DNA from: Bettongia penicillata ogilbyi
Taxonomy: Eukaryota; Chordata; Mammalia; Diprotodontia; Potoroidae
DNA: 64,000 nt
Assembly: GCA_023548195.1 (NCBI GenBank)
Contig: JAJHZJ010000756.1
Coordinates: 310,001-374,000, forward strand
Direction: 5' to 3'
Part shown: positions 33,686 through 43,609 of the stretch, piece by piece
How the letters are laid out: each line of letters opens with the position of its first letter
Numbering within the stretch: the stretch's first letter is position 1
Made by a program: the position numbers and the translations under genes
The notes under the pieces: model-generated
Database searches by the model: none
Told to the model about the DNA's origin: nothing
The model's input: the letters and a program-made list of their open reading frames with translations, nothing else

Positions 33686-33689
33686 AGGA

Positions 33690-33865
33690 TGGATTAAATA
33701 TGCAGAACGAGATACAGATTTTTGGATACGGTCAATATGGGAATTTGCTTTGCATAACTATGCATATTTATTATAAAATTGTTTTTTTAAATTTTCCCTG
33801 AGGCAGGGGGGAGGGAGAAAAAATATTCTTAATTGAAAAAATAAGTTAATTTAACAAAAAGTAGG
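33690..33865 (+). mobile_element. Retroelement 3' end (LINE-like)
   Basis: 'caatatgggaatttgctttgcataactatgcatatttattataaaattg', then 'ggggggagggagaaaaaatattcttaattgaaaaaataa': a G-rich block followed by an A-rich terminus, as in non-LTR 3' UTRs. Family uncertain. Confidence 0.45.
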
Positions 33866-33869
33866 TGAA

Positions 33870-35400
33870 TGGTGAAACAGTGCACATAAACAGCATAGAT
33901 CCTTCCAAGTGAAGGGAGGAGAGATGGGATGATTGGCCAAGGTTAGAGCAAGGCCAAGGGAAATCTAAAAACTCCTTATTCAACATCTATCTGCGCATGA
34001 ATGCTGCTCTGCTTTGCTGACTGAGTCATTCAGATCTAATTTCTTTCCTGGGGAAATCCCCTTACCTGAGGCTCTTTTCTTGCTTCCTTTCTTTTTTTTT
34101 TCTTTCTTTTTGGAGGGGAGGATATGGGTGGGGAAGAAGCAGAGTTGCTTTTTCCAAGTATGTGTTCCTCATTCTCACCCCTCCACATTATAGAACAAGG
34201 GGATCCTTTCCCCCAGTTATACATGTAATTGTAGTGTTTTTATGGAAATCATCTTCTATATACCCTCATCCACAGAAGGGAAGTAGTCGTGACTAGGAGG
34301 AGTCACCACAGTAAGGCAAGGAGGTTAAATTTAGACTGGGCAGGAGAAGCAAAGTATTATGGGTCACAAGAAAAAAAGAAGCAGAATCAAAGGTTGAGCT
34401 AGCAAAAGGAGGAAGGAGGAAGACTGTTTGAAGATTGAGACAGGTCCAGTTTAGAAGGAAGAAGACTAGGGGAAATGTAACTGGTCCAGGCAGCAGTATG
34501 CTGGTTTGAAGGTTAGACTTTGAGAATCAGTTAGGACATGGAACATTTTTTTTCTGTCCCCAGAGATACTCAGAAGGAGGATTGTAGCTGAACTACAAGT
34601 AGAAATAAGTTGGAACTAGAAGGAGAACATACCAACAAAGTCCCAGGCTGGACGAGGCTGGACTCTGGAACTGTACCATGTACATACATCATTCATGACA
34701 GCTAGGAGTCTGCTCTAGCATAAGGCAAATCAGGGTGCCTGCTCTGGTTCCTGCCCTTTGGGCAGTTGAAGCTGTTATGCAGGGGGAGATTTCAGACCAT
34801 AGATGCAAAGAATACATCACCAGGGGAAGAAAATGCCTCTGTCAGGTATTTCAAAAAGAAAAAGAAAAAAAAGCTCTGAATTACTATGATCCCATCACTA
34901 AGGTGAATGGGTTGGAGAAGACAGAGACTTACTGCCTGGCAGTGATAGCATCCATCTCCTTACACACATAGCCTGAAAATTCTTGTCATTTTAGATCACT
35001 TCCCCATATAGTCTCTTTCAAGTCTCCTCTTTATGTTCACTTAATTCAAATCCATAAGAAGCATCTGTCCTAGCCCCTGTTTTCCTCAAGTGGTGGCCTT
35101 GCCTATTTCCATAAATCTTGTGCCTTAAATGCTGAATGACTCCCCAGTGAGGTTGATGACTCTCTAGTGAGGAGGGGAAATTGGAAAGAATTAAGGAGCC
35201 AGAGCTGTGAACCCAAAACTTCAGAGGAAAGAGGAGACCCTACCTTCCTCCCTTTCCAGACCCGACTGATGACAGACAAAGTGATCTATGGGGAAATCAG
35301 GGAGTTTCCTTTTGGGGTTGCCCCTGTGAGATGGTTAAAACTATATACCCAACCCTGCTCTTGAGAGCATGAATCCCATCAGAGTCTCATTCATTTCAAC
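33870..35400. other. No recognised feature
   Basis: Apparently unique; includes a T-rich purine/pyrimidine run near 34,085-34,115. Confidence 0.35.
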
Positions 35401-35999
35401 TTCCTGTTCCAAGCTTCCCTCCTCACTGCAAGTCTCTTTTCCCCACATGGTCTTTCCTTTGCACTTTATAGAATTTTAGAATCCTAGCTCTATCCAAAAG
35501 GATGTTTTCCCCTAAAATGGAATGCACAGAACTGAGCAGAATTCAGTGTCCCCCATTCTCTCTTCTACCAGTGGAGTCTTCAATAGTGTGCCTTCCGATA
35601 TCTTTTAGAAGGATGCCCCATTGTTCATTCCTTTTCTCTGGTCTTCAGTCTCTACCTTTTGTGTCCAATCTCATAGCTACGAAACACTTTCACATCTTCC
35701 CTATTCCTAAAAATCCCTTCCTTTAAACTGACAATTCATTCAAGCTATCATTCTATGTCCTTCATCTCTTTTAATGCTAAACTTCCAGGAAGCGTAGTAA
35801 CTTAACTGCCCTTATTTTCTCATTGTTCATTCACTTATCTGCTCCTTTGAATAAAGCTACTTTCTCAAAGGACACCAAAGACCTCTTTATTTTTAAATCC
35901 TATTGTCTTTTCTCTGTCCTCAGTCACCTTGATCATTTTGAAATATTCAAATTACAATCTGCTCTGATTTCTCTGTACTTCCTGTTTCCGTAACACTGT

Positions 36000-36150
36000 T
36001 CTCTCTCTCTCTCCCCCTCACTCTTGCTCTCCTTCTCTTTCTCTCTCCTCCCTCGCTCCTTTCTCCTAGTCTCCCTTCTTTCTTTTTCCCTTCTTCCCTC
36101 CCTTTCTGCCCCCCCAGTCCTCTCTCTCTTTCTCTCTCTCCCTCCCTCCT
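36000..36150. repeat. Polypyrimidine tract
   Basis: About 150 bp of CTCT/CCCT on the plus strand inside the L2 remnant. Confidence 0.85.
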
Positions 36151-36464
36151 GGTTCTAATTGGTCCTCCTTGGTCTCTTTCATGATTTCATTCTCCTATTC
36201 TGGCCCTCTACATATAAGTATATTGCAAAATTATCTTTTCTTCTCTCTCTACATTCTCTCACTCTGATTTTACCTGCTCCTATAGTGGGTTTGATGATTG
36301 CCTCTATATAACTGAGGATACCACCTATATATGTAACCTAAATCGCTGTCTTGAACTCTACTCTTGCATTGAAAACACTGACCTGGATATTTCTATCTGC
36401 CTGTCCTGTTGATAACCGAAACTCAGAGTATCTCAAGGTGAACTCATCAACTTCACTGCTCAAT

Positions 36465-36720
36465 CTAGGTAGCTAAGTGGTACAGTGGACAGGCCTAGAT
36501 TCAAGAAGACCTGAATTCAAATCCAGTCTCAGACACTTACCTGCTGTGTGACCCTGGGAAATCCAGTTAACTTCTGCTTGCCTCAGTTTCCTCAAATGGA
36601 AAATAGGGATAATAATAGTACTTCCTTCCCAGGGTTGTCGTAAGAATCAAATGAAATAATACTTGTAAAGTGTTAACACAGCGCCTGACCCATAGGAGGC
36701 ATTTAATAAATCCATTCCCT
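36465..36720 (+). mobile_element. CORE/MIR SINE, complete
   Basis: 'taggtagctaagtggtacagtggacaggcc', 'gaagacctgaattcaaatccagtctcagacacttac', 'tgtgtgaccctgggaaatccag', 'ataataatagtacttcc', 'acacagcgcctgacccatagg', then an L2-type tail. Inserted in L2. Confidence 0.92.
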
Positions 36721-36954
36721 TCCATTTAACCTGCCCCATCCTCCCTATTTCTTCATTTGTATTGATGTTACCATCATCCTGCCAGACACCAAGGCACAAA
36801 ACCTTAAGAGTCACATGGACCTTTCCCTCTTCCCTTAACTCCTAGCCCATATATAATCTGCTGACAAGTCCTGTTGATTGGCATCTCGTTCATCTATACA
36901 CTTCTCATATGCTGCCACCATTACAGTTCAGGCCCTTATTATCTACAGCTGGAA

Positions 36955-37135
36955 GAGGCTTTTGTGGGCACACTAGGCCAATCTGCTCATTTTACAGATG
37001 AGGAGAGTGAGGCAAATAAGGTTAAGTGACCTGCATAGAGTCACACAGTTAGTCTGAGACTGGATTTGAACTCAGGAAGATGAATCTTCCGGACTCTAGG
37101 CCCAGCACTCTATGCATTATGGTACCATCTTTTCC
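36955..37135 (-). mobile_element. CORE/MIR SINE
   Basis: 'ctcattttacagatgaggagagtgaggcaaataaggttaagtgacctgc', then 'gatttgaactcagg' and a reversed head 'ctaggcccagcactctatgcattatgg'. Confidence 0.85.
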
Positions 37136-37180
37136 TTCTCTCATTCATCCTCTATATCCATATCCATCTTCTATGACTCA

Positions 37181-37378
37181 CAATGCCAAACTGGAATAGA
37201 AATGAAACCACTAAACGACTCACACAGATCCATGCAGACTGCATATTAACTTAGAAAATCACTCTAACACCATTTATGTTGTATTGTATTTTTCATTAAA
37301 TATTTACCAATTATATTTTAATCTGGTTTGAGCTGCATTGGAGAGAGTTGCTGGTTGTGGCCATGATTGACATCTCTT
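37181..37378. mobile_element. hAT-type MITE
   Basis: Begins 'aatgccaaactggaatagaaatg' and ends 'tggccatgattgacatct'. With the copy at 44,880 (CAGTGGTATCAAACTCAAA) the termini suggest an inverted repeat CAGTGGTGTCAAAC / GTTTGACACC. Interior blocks 'gcatattaacttagaaaatcac' and 'ttaatctggtttgagctgcat' support one element. Confidence 0.65.
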
Positions 37379-37514
37379 AGAGATGGCAAAATAATCTTCC
37401 TAATGAATGAGGGTGACTTTTTTGTCAGTGACTTTCTCAGATTGAGTCTGGCCCAGTTACCCTTCATGACTTTGACTTCATGACTTAAGAACCATTGCAG
37501 TGCTATCTCACCAA

Positions 37515-37775
37515 CCATATGGTGTAATGAACAGAGCACTGAACTTGGAGTCAGGATGTCCTAAATTCAAATTTTGCCTCATATATTTACTAACTGTGTA
37601 CTCCTGGGTAAATCTCTTAAACTTCTCTCTGTCTTAGTTTTCCTCTCTATAAAATGAAATGATGGCACCTACTTCTTAGGATTTTTGTGAGAATCAAATG
37701 AAATAATTATATGCAAAGTATTTTTCAAACCTTTAATGCATTATGTAAATGTTGCTTATTATTACTTCCTCATAT
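37515..37775 (+). mobile_element. CORE/MIR SINE
   Basis: 'gaacagagcactgaacttggagtcaggatgtcctaaattcaaat', then 'cttagttttcctctctataaaatg' and 'gtgagaatcaaatgaaataat'. Confidence 0.85.
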
Positions 37776-37789
37776 AATATTTTAAAGAT

Positions 37790-38042
37790 TTTAGTTAATA
37801 TGCAACTGTGATGGTTCAATTGTCACCAATGATGACAATAGACCATTGTAGAGACTTAGAAGAATCTGTTCCATTTTCCATCTCTGTGTTGTCTTCCTGC
37901 TAATTTCTTCTATGAATGCTATGGGAAAGATAGAACTTTATCGAGTTTCATGACTTCACATCAAAGTGTCTGTGAAACTGATGCCTTCTCTGTTTTTTCC
38001 TGGTTTCTGAAGTAAAATTTCTTGTAATCTTCTGCTATCCTT
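37790..38042 (-). mobile_element. RTE LINE, part downstream of the L1 insertion
   Basis: Continues the minus-strand RTE of 41,853-42,860 across the L1. Coding sense is weak here; assigned mainly by continuity across the 15-bp L1 TSD. Confidence 0.5.
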
Positions 38043-38159
38043 CCCTAGAGTATTTTATTTTATTTTTTTTAATTTTTTTAATGTTTTACAATCATTTCCT
38101 TAAAGTTAAGGAAATCCCCTCTCACTCTTCCCCCACTACCCCCCCTCCCTCCCCGTGAC

Positions 38160-38430
38160 AGCATACAATTCTGTATAAGTTCTACATATACTTTCCTATT
38201 GAGCACATTTTCACTATAGTCATACTATGTAGTTGAACTAAAATAAATGGAAGAAATCATATAACAAATCAAAACATAATACACTGAAACCCACCCACAC
38301 ACAAACATGATCTGCTACATTCTGCGAATGACTTCCATAAATCTTTCTCTGAGTGTGGAAGGCATTTTGCCTTAGAAGACCAACATTGGGATTTTTTTTC
38401 CTCAGTAAGTTCTTGTGTTATTACAAAGTT
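38160..38430 (-). mobile_element. L1 3' UTR of the 38,058 element
   Basis: Non-coding tail: on the minus strand it contains a G-rich run complementary to the C-rich 38,120-38,155 block, then 'ttaaggaaatgattgtaaaac' and an A-rich terminus. G-rich runs in L1 3' UTRs are a known family trait. Confidence 0.7.
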
Positions 38431-38436
38431 CCAAGT

Positions 38437-38705
38437 CTACCAGAAAAAACTCTCACACACTGTGGTAGTTGCTGTGCACAAAGTTCTCCTGGTTCTGCTC
38501 CTTTCACTCAGCATCAGGTCATATAAGTCCTTCCAGGCCTCCCTGAAGTCTTCTTGTTCATCATTTCTTATGGCACAATAGTACCCTATTACATTCATAT
38601 ACCATAATTTATTCAGCCATTCCCCAATTGATGGGCATCCCCTTGACTTCCAGTTTTTGGCTACCACAAAGAGTGCTGCTATAAATATTTTTGTACACGT
38701 GGGAC
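38437..38705 (-). pseudogene. L1 ORF2 C-terminal fragment
   Basis: Reads GPTCTKIFIAALFVVAKNW, then GEWLNKLWYMNV, then DLYDLMLSERSRTRR. This is the conserved C-terminal part of L1 ORF2p (human equivalent: IFIAALFTIAKTW, WIKKMWYIYT). It is joined to the endonuclease portion in a different frame, so the deletion also shifted the frame. Confidence 0.92.
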
Positions 38706-38719
38706 CCTTTCCCGTTTTC

Positions 38720-39206
38720 TTTTCTTGTTTATTTTGAGGTTAGATTTATCAAGTTCAGAAAGAGGGAGGTTGAGGTCCCCCACTAGTATAGTTTTGCTGT
38801 CAATTTCTTCCTTCAACTCCCCCAACCTCTCCTCTAAGAATCTGGATGCTATACCACTTGGAGCATACATGTTTAGTAATGACATTGCTTCATTGTCTAT
38901 GGTGCCTTTTAGCAGGATATAGTTTCTATCCTTATCCCTTTTGATTATATCTATTTCTGCTTTTGCTTTGTCTGAGATTAGGATTGCTACTCCTGCCTTT
39001 CTTACATCAGCTGAAGCACAATATATTCTGCTCCATCCTTTGACCTTTATCCTATGTGTATCCCCCCGTTTCAAATGTGTTTCCTGTAATCAGCATATTG
39101 TTGGATTATGGCTTTTAATCCATTCTGCTATCTGTCTCCATTTTATGGGAGAATTCATTCTATTCACATTCAGAGTTATGATTACAATCTGTGTATTTCC
39201 CTCCAT
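38720..39206 (-). pseudogene. L1 ORF2 endonuclease fragment
   Basis: AP-type endonuclease that nicks target DNA for L1 insertion. Start MEGNTQIVIITLNVN at 39,206 (N of the LNVN motif), then a premature TGA at 39,090-39,092, then LQETHLK (catalytic E), VKGW, MYAPSG and VGDLNLPLSELDKSN (GDxN motif). The frame runs open to the deletion junction. Endonuclease landmarks are otherwise conserved, so it was functional ancestrally. Confidence 0.92.
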
Positions 39207-39209
39207 CTT

Positions 39210-39785
39210 CTTTCCCACCATTTGTGCTTTAACTCTGCTGTCTCCCTTCCCCTCCTCAATTGTATTCACTTTTCATCACCTTCTCTTGCTGCCTTCCCCT
39301 CTTTCTTTTAGCCCCCCTCCCTTTAACTCCCCTTTACTCTTATTGCTTCTTACCTCCCTTTTAGCCTCCCTCCCCTTTCTTCCCCCTTCCTCTCCCACTG
39401 CTTATAGAGCTGGTTAGGATTTTCTACTTAAGTTTATTGTTTCATCCTTTAAGCAAATCCGATGAGAGTACCTCTCACACAATGCTCATCTCCTTCCCCT
39501 CTTTCCCTCTACTATGATTTTGTACTTCTTCTTGTGATGTAATTTGCCATTTTCTGCTTCCTCCTTTTCACACCTCCTATTACAATCCCTTCTCATACTT
39601 AAATCATATTTTTTATCATGATATCATTTACTTTATACCCTTTCCCCCTATGTATATCCCTTTTATATTTCTTAATAGACGCACAGTTCTCAAGATTAAC
39701 AGGTATCATCTTCCCTTATAAGGAGGTAAACAATTTGCCTAATTGAGTAGCAAGTTGTCCCCCCCCCCCCGCACTGTTTACCTTT
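39210..39785 (-). other. Purine-rich inter-ORF spacer of L1
   Basis: About 580 bp between the ORF1 stop and the ORF2 ATG, strongly purine-biased on the coding strand (39,240-39,420), with a 10-nt G-run at 39,761-39,770. Far longer than the roughly 60-bp spacer of human L1. A similar purine-rich stretch follows ORF1 in the HAL1-like copies. Confidence 0.75.
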
Positions 39786-40871
39786 TTATGATTCTCTTGA
39801 GACCTGCATTTGAAGATCGAATTGTCTATTAAGTTCTGGCGTTTTGGTCAGGAAACTCTGGAAATCCCTTACTTCGTTGAATGACTTTCTCCTTGCCTGA
39901 AATGTTATGCTGAACTTTGCTGGGTAGTTGATCCTTGGTTGCAGTCCCAACTCCTTTGCCTTACGGAATATTGGGTTCCAATTCTTTCAATCTTTTAATG
40001 TAGAAACTGCAAGATCCTGTGTAATCCTGATTGTATCTCCTTGATATTTAAATTGTTTCTTTCTGGCTGCTTGTAATATTTTTTCCTTTACTTGATAGCT
40101 CTGGAATTTGGCAACTATATTTCTTGGGGTTTTGAGTTTGGGATCCCTTTCAGGAGGGGAACGGTGGATTCTTTCGATGACTATTTTGCCCTCTGAATCT
40201 AGTACTTCTGGGCAGTTTTCCTTGATGCTTTCCTGGAAGATATTGTCCAGGCTCTTTTCTCCATCATGGGTTTCTGGCAGGCCAATAATTCTTAAGTTTT
40301 CTCTTCTGGATCTATTTTCCAGGTCAGTTGCTTTTCCAATTAGATATTTTACATTTTCTTCTATCTTTTCATTGTTTAGATTTTGTTTGACTGATTCTTG
40401 CTGTCTCATTGAGTTGTTAGTTTCTACTTGCCCAATTCTAATCTTTATCAAATTGTTTTCTTCTGTTAACTTTTGTATCTCCTTTTCCATCTGCCCAATT
40501 TTCCCTTTTAAGAAGCTATATTCTCCAGTTAATTTTTGTACTTCCTTTTCCATTTGCCCTTTTAGGAAATTATTTTCTCCAGTTAATTTTTGAACTTCTT
40601 TTTCCATCTGTTCAGTTTTCCTTTTCAAGGAGATGTTCTCATCAGTGAATTCTTTCTTGATAATTTTAAAATCATTGGCCAGTTTATCTTCTATTTCCTT
40701 CTTCAGCTGTTCCAGGAGAGCTGCTTGTGCTTGTGAGTAGTTCATAATCCCTTCTGAAGTTTCAGATGGAAGTACAGTCTCAGCTGTGATCTCTTTGGGG
40801 TTTGTGTTTTGGTCCTTATCCCCATAGAAAGATTCTATGGTTCTTTCAGCCCTCTGCTTTTTCCTGTTCAT
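39786..40871 (-). pseudogene. L1 ORF1 (RNA-binding coiled-coil protein), one nonsense codon
   Basis: Frame of 361 codons from MNRKKQRAERTIESF at 40,871 to the stop at 39,786-39,788, broken only by TGA at 39,987-39,989 (codon 295). Domains: basic N-terminus; coiled coil (about residues 45-155) with repeated QMEKEVQKLTGEN-type blocks; RRM (about 165-245; LRIIGLPETHDGEKSLDNIF); CTD (SPPERDPKLKTPRNIVAKF, KILQAARKKQF, ITQDLAVSTLKD). Length and order match ORF1p of other mammals (human 338 residues). ORF1p binds L1 RNA as a trimer. Best-preserved coding sequence in the window. Confidence 0.93.
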
Positions 40872-41837
40872 GATGTTGATTGAGTGTTGTGGCTTCTGGT
40901 TCTTTCAGTCAGAAGCTAGAGAACTTTTTGCTGAGCTGATGTGTGAAAAAGCTGAAAGCAGGTTTTTGTTTGGTGTTTCCCTGATCAGCCCTGGGTTTAG
41001 CTTGTTAAGTGTGGGGAAGGGTGGTCTGGTCACAGGAGATCTCCTCAGCTGAACTGAGGCAAAGGCAAGGTCAGGGACTGGTAATCCAGCTGCCCTATTG
41101 TCTTTCTGATTCCCCTGGACAGCTGAGGCATGCCTAGATGTTAATGCGTGTTCCCACCCCTCCTGGGGCTCCTCTCCTGGCGCTGATGCTTGCCTGGGTC
41201 CTAGTGCGAGTTTTCTCTGCCCTGGGTCCTCTGTCCTTCCGGTTTGCCTCTGCCACCATAGGAGGAATCCCCCTTAGCTATTTTCCTAGCCGCAGGTGTT
41301 ATGAGACTATTGGTCTCCTTCTTCTATTTCTACTGATCTGGGATTTTTCTGGGGAAATATTTTATGGTTCTTTCATGGTCATCAAGGGGGGAGGAGAGAG
41401 AATTTACTGATCACTCCACCATCCTGGCTCCCAGAAGTTCAAGTAGGTGACTTACCAAAGTTTGATCTTCAGGCTGAAGGTCTCAGGAGCTGCTGTGCTG
41501 ATAATCTGGCGCTCTGGCTCTCACTGATTTGGTTGGGCTTGTCTCCCGCCTTGGGTGCCGCTCCTCTGGTTCCACCTGCCACTCAGGTTTCTCAGCTCTT
41601 TTCTGCTCCTCTGTGCTGGCCACCCTGCACTGTGTGCTGTGGGCTCACCCCCGCAGAACAGATCCTTCCCGTGGACCTTCCAGTCCAACCTGAGCTCCGA
41701 ATCTGTCACCATCTGTCTCCCACTCGATTCCACACCTCCAAAATTTGGTCAGATTCTCCTTTCAGAGGTACCTGGAGAAGTTTGTCTGAGAGCTTAGGTG
41801 AGTTGTTGCTCTCACTCCACCATCTTGGCTCTGCCCC
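40872..41837 (-). promoter_or_regulatory. L1 5' UTR with two start-like modules
   Basis: 966 bp upstream of ORF1. It opens at 41,837 with GGGGGGCAGAGCCAAGATGG, close to the human L1 5' terminus with its YY1 site. A second start-like motif, GGGAGCCAGGATGGTGGAG, lies at about 41,434. CCACCAT (plus strand) occurs at 41,817 and 41,416, 401 bp apart. The inner module lines up with the 5' ends of the HAL1-like copies, so the outer about 400 bp looks like an added promoter unit. Activity is inferred. Confidence 0.65.
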
Positions 41838-41852
41838 CCCTAGAGTATTTTA

Positions 41853-42860
41853 CAAATGAATTTGTATTCAAAACTGATGTAACTTTTGGCTTTCATTTCT
41901 CTCTGCTTGGCAAGGAAATCAAGAATTTTGTTTTTAATATAGTGGATTTGGGACCCTTATGGTTTACATATGGTGGTCTCTCCTCTACACTGGTTAATCT
42001 TTTGCAGAAAGAGCTGACAATCAAGGTCAATATCTTTGCCTTTTCCATTTCCATTTGTTTGAACTTGTTTGAATAGGTCAGTTTCAAGCTCTTACTATTG
42101 CAATGTACAATTCTCATTCTTCTTTCCCCCCTCTAACTTGATGCTGATTTTTATTTTTTCCATCTCCAAGTTTATCACCGTTATTGTTCTGACTGCATAC
42201 AGAGCAATGATTCTCTCTTAACTGTAAGTCATTTCCTGTTTGTTAAGGTGCAGTTAATTTCATTTCTATGATGTGGTTTTGGGGCTTACTGCCATTCTCA
42301 AGGCTTTATGAATTTCTTCTTCAAGATAGTATTTATGATATATAGTCAAAAGGCTTCTGGGTAGTCAACAAACTTTTGGCCTCTTTTATTCCTTAAATCT
42401 GCACCTTATTTTACAAGGTATCTCTCACCATCTTCTCTGTGGCCCACCTTTGCATTGAAGTCACATAGCATCAAAGTAGGTGTTGACTTTGTTTGAAGAT
42501 GTTATCAAGCTATTCAAATAATTTATCTCATTATCCTCAGCAGCAGATGCTGGTACATAAGCTGCAAATATCTTCACGGTGTTCTATTTGCTTTTGTTCA
42601 TCACAAGCATTGCAGGGTGAGATAACCAAGTGTTCCATGAAATTATGTTTCCTATTAGCTTTGGGGAGACAGTGAAACCAGTCCTGCCAATTTCTATCTT
42701 TGGCTCTCCAAGGAGAACCTGTGGGGTGTCCTTCCATTTAGTCACAACTTCCTTTTATTTGCTGATGTCATTTAATGAGAATGGCCTTAAAGTGGACTGC
42801 TGGGGCAATGTGAGTCAACAGTTTGACATGGAAGTCAAATAAAAAAGCTACATTAAGAGA
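41853..42860 (-). pseudogene. RTE (BovB-like) LINE, endonuclease region
   Basis: RTE elements encode an AP endonuclease plus reverse transcriptase in one ORF. On the minus strand: RTGFTVSPKANRKHNF and EHLVISPCNA near 42,610-42,690; VKIFAAYVPASAAEDNEINY at about 42,520-42,580; a degraded CDFNAKVG (GDFNAKVG motif) near 42,440-42,460; and RNKRGQKFVDYPEAF near 42,350-42,390. Several stops. Split from its downstream part by the L1 at 38,058-41,837. Confidence 0.85.
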
Positions 42861-42869
42861 GGTATAGTG

Positions 42870-43325
42870 CTGAGAATTAGGGACTTTATAGTCCAACTTT
42901 GTTCTACCATGGTCAGACTTCATTAGGAGTATTAAGTTTGGTGGGGGTGGGGGATGGACAATTAATCACCTAGACAGCATCAAGAGAAAGAGGAAGAGGA
43001 GGAAGGTCTTAAGATAATTTCATGTCAAGATTTGTTAATAGAATTGGGTGTGTCCTATCCTTGAGAAGAGAAGGTCTCTTTCATGGTGGCTGGATGGGGG
43101 GAACATAGCATATAACTTTGAATATTTGAAGAACCGTTATGTGGACGAAAAATTAGACTTTTCCCATTATGTCCCAGAGGACAAAACTAGGAGTAATAGG
43201 AAGAAATTACAGAGATGTGTAGATCAAGGCTTGATTTGAGGAAAACTTACTAACAATCAGGGTTGTCCAAAAGTGGTATTGACTGCCCCTTTTACTGAAG
43301 GTCTTCAAGTAAGGACAATGGAGCA
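42870..43325 (+). mobile_element. CR1/L3 LINE 3' portion
   Basis: 'ttgttctaccatggtcagacttcattaggagtattaag', 'cttgagaagagaaggtctctttcatgg', 'gaagaaattacagagatgtgtagatcaaggcttgatttgaggaaaacttactaacaatcagggttgtccaaaagtgg': consecutive segments of the CR1/L3 3' end in sense. Confidence 0.75.
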
Positions 43326-43605
43326 GCTAAAATAGTGCGGTGGACAGAGCACCAGGACTGGAGTTACGAAGACCTGAGCTCAAGTACGACCTCAGACACT
43401 TCCTTGCTGTGTGACCCTGGGCAAATAACTTAACCTCCATTTGCCTCAATTGCCTCATCTGTAAAATAGCACCTACTTCCCGGGGTTGTTCCGAGAATCA
43501 GATGAGATAATAATTGTAAAGCACTGAACATGGTGCCTGACGTTGTAAGCCTGATGTCAATGTTGGCTATTCACATTTTTATTATTCAATCAAATTCTAC
43601 AAGTA
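43325..43605 (+). mobile_element. CORE/MIR SINE, complete
   Basis: 'gtgcggtggacagagcaccagg', 'gaagacctgagctcaagtacgacctcagacacttcc', 'tgtgtgaccctgggcaaataacttaacc', then 'ataattgtaaagcactgaacatggtgcctgac'. Confidence 0.9.
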
Positions 43606-43609
43606 CTGT

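Larger units (their letters stand above)
35720..36955 (+). mobile_element. L2 LINE, interrupted by a SINE
   Basis: Sense-orientation L2: 'ccaaagacctctttatttttaaatcc', 'cctgtttccgtaacactgttc', 'gatatttctatctgcctgtcctgttg', 'aggtgaactcatcaacttc', and after the SINE 'gacaagtcctgttgattggcatctcg...ttacagttcaggcccttatt'. Frames are lost. Confidence 0.65.
38058..41837 (-). mobile_element. L1 with both ends but internally deleted ORF2; 15-bp TSD
   Basis: 3,780-bp minus-strand L1 between exact copies of CCCTAGAGTATTTTA (38,043-38,057 and 41,838-41,852). Order 5' to 3': 5' UTR from 41,837 opening with CAGAGCCAAGATGG; ORF1 (40,871-39,786); about 580-bp purine-rich spacer; ORF2 start and endonuclease (39,206 to about 38,720); an abrupt join to the ORF2 C-terminus (from about 38,705); 3' UTR and A-rich end at 38,058. 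The RT domain (over 2 kb in an intact L1) is missing. Inserted in an RTE copy. Confidence 0.93.

Noticed and set aside
38941..39417. 158-codon plus-strand frame
   Set aside because: Antisense of the L1 endonuclease and the purine-rich spacer; composition artefact.
40108..40593. 161-codon plus-strand frame
   Set aside because: Antisense shadow of L1 ORF1.
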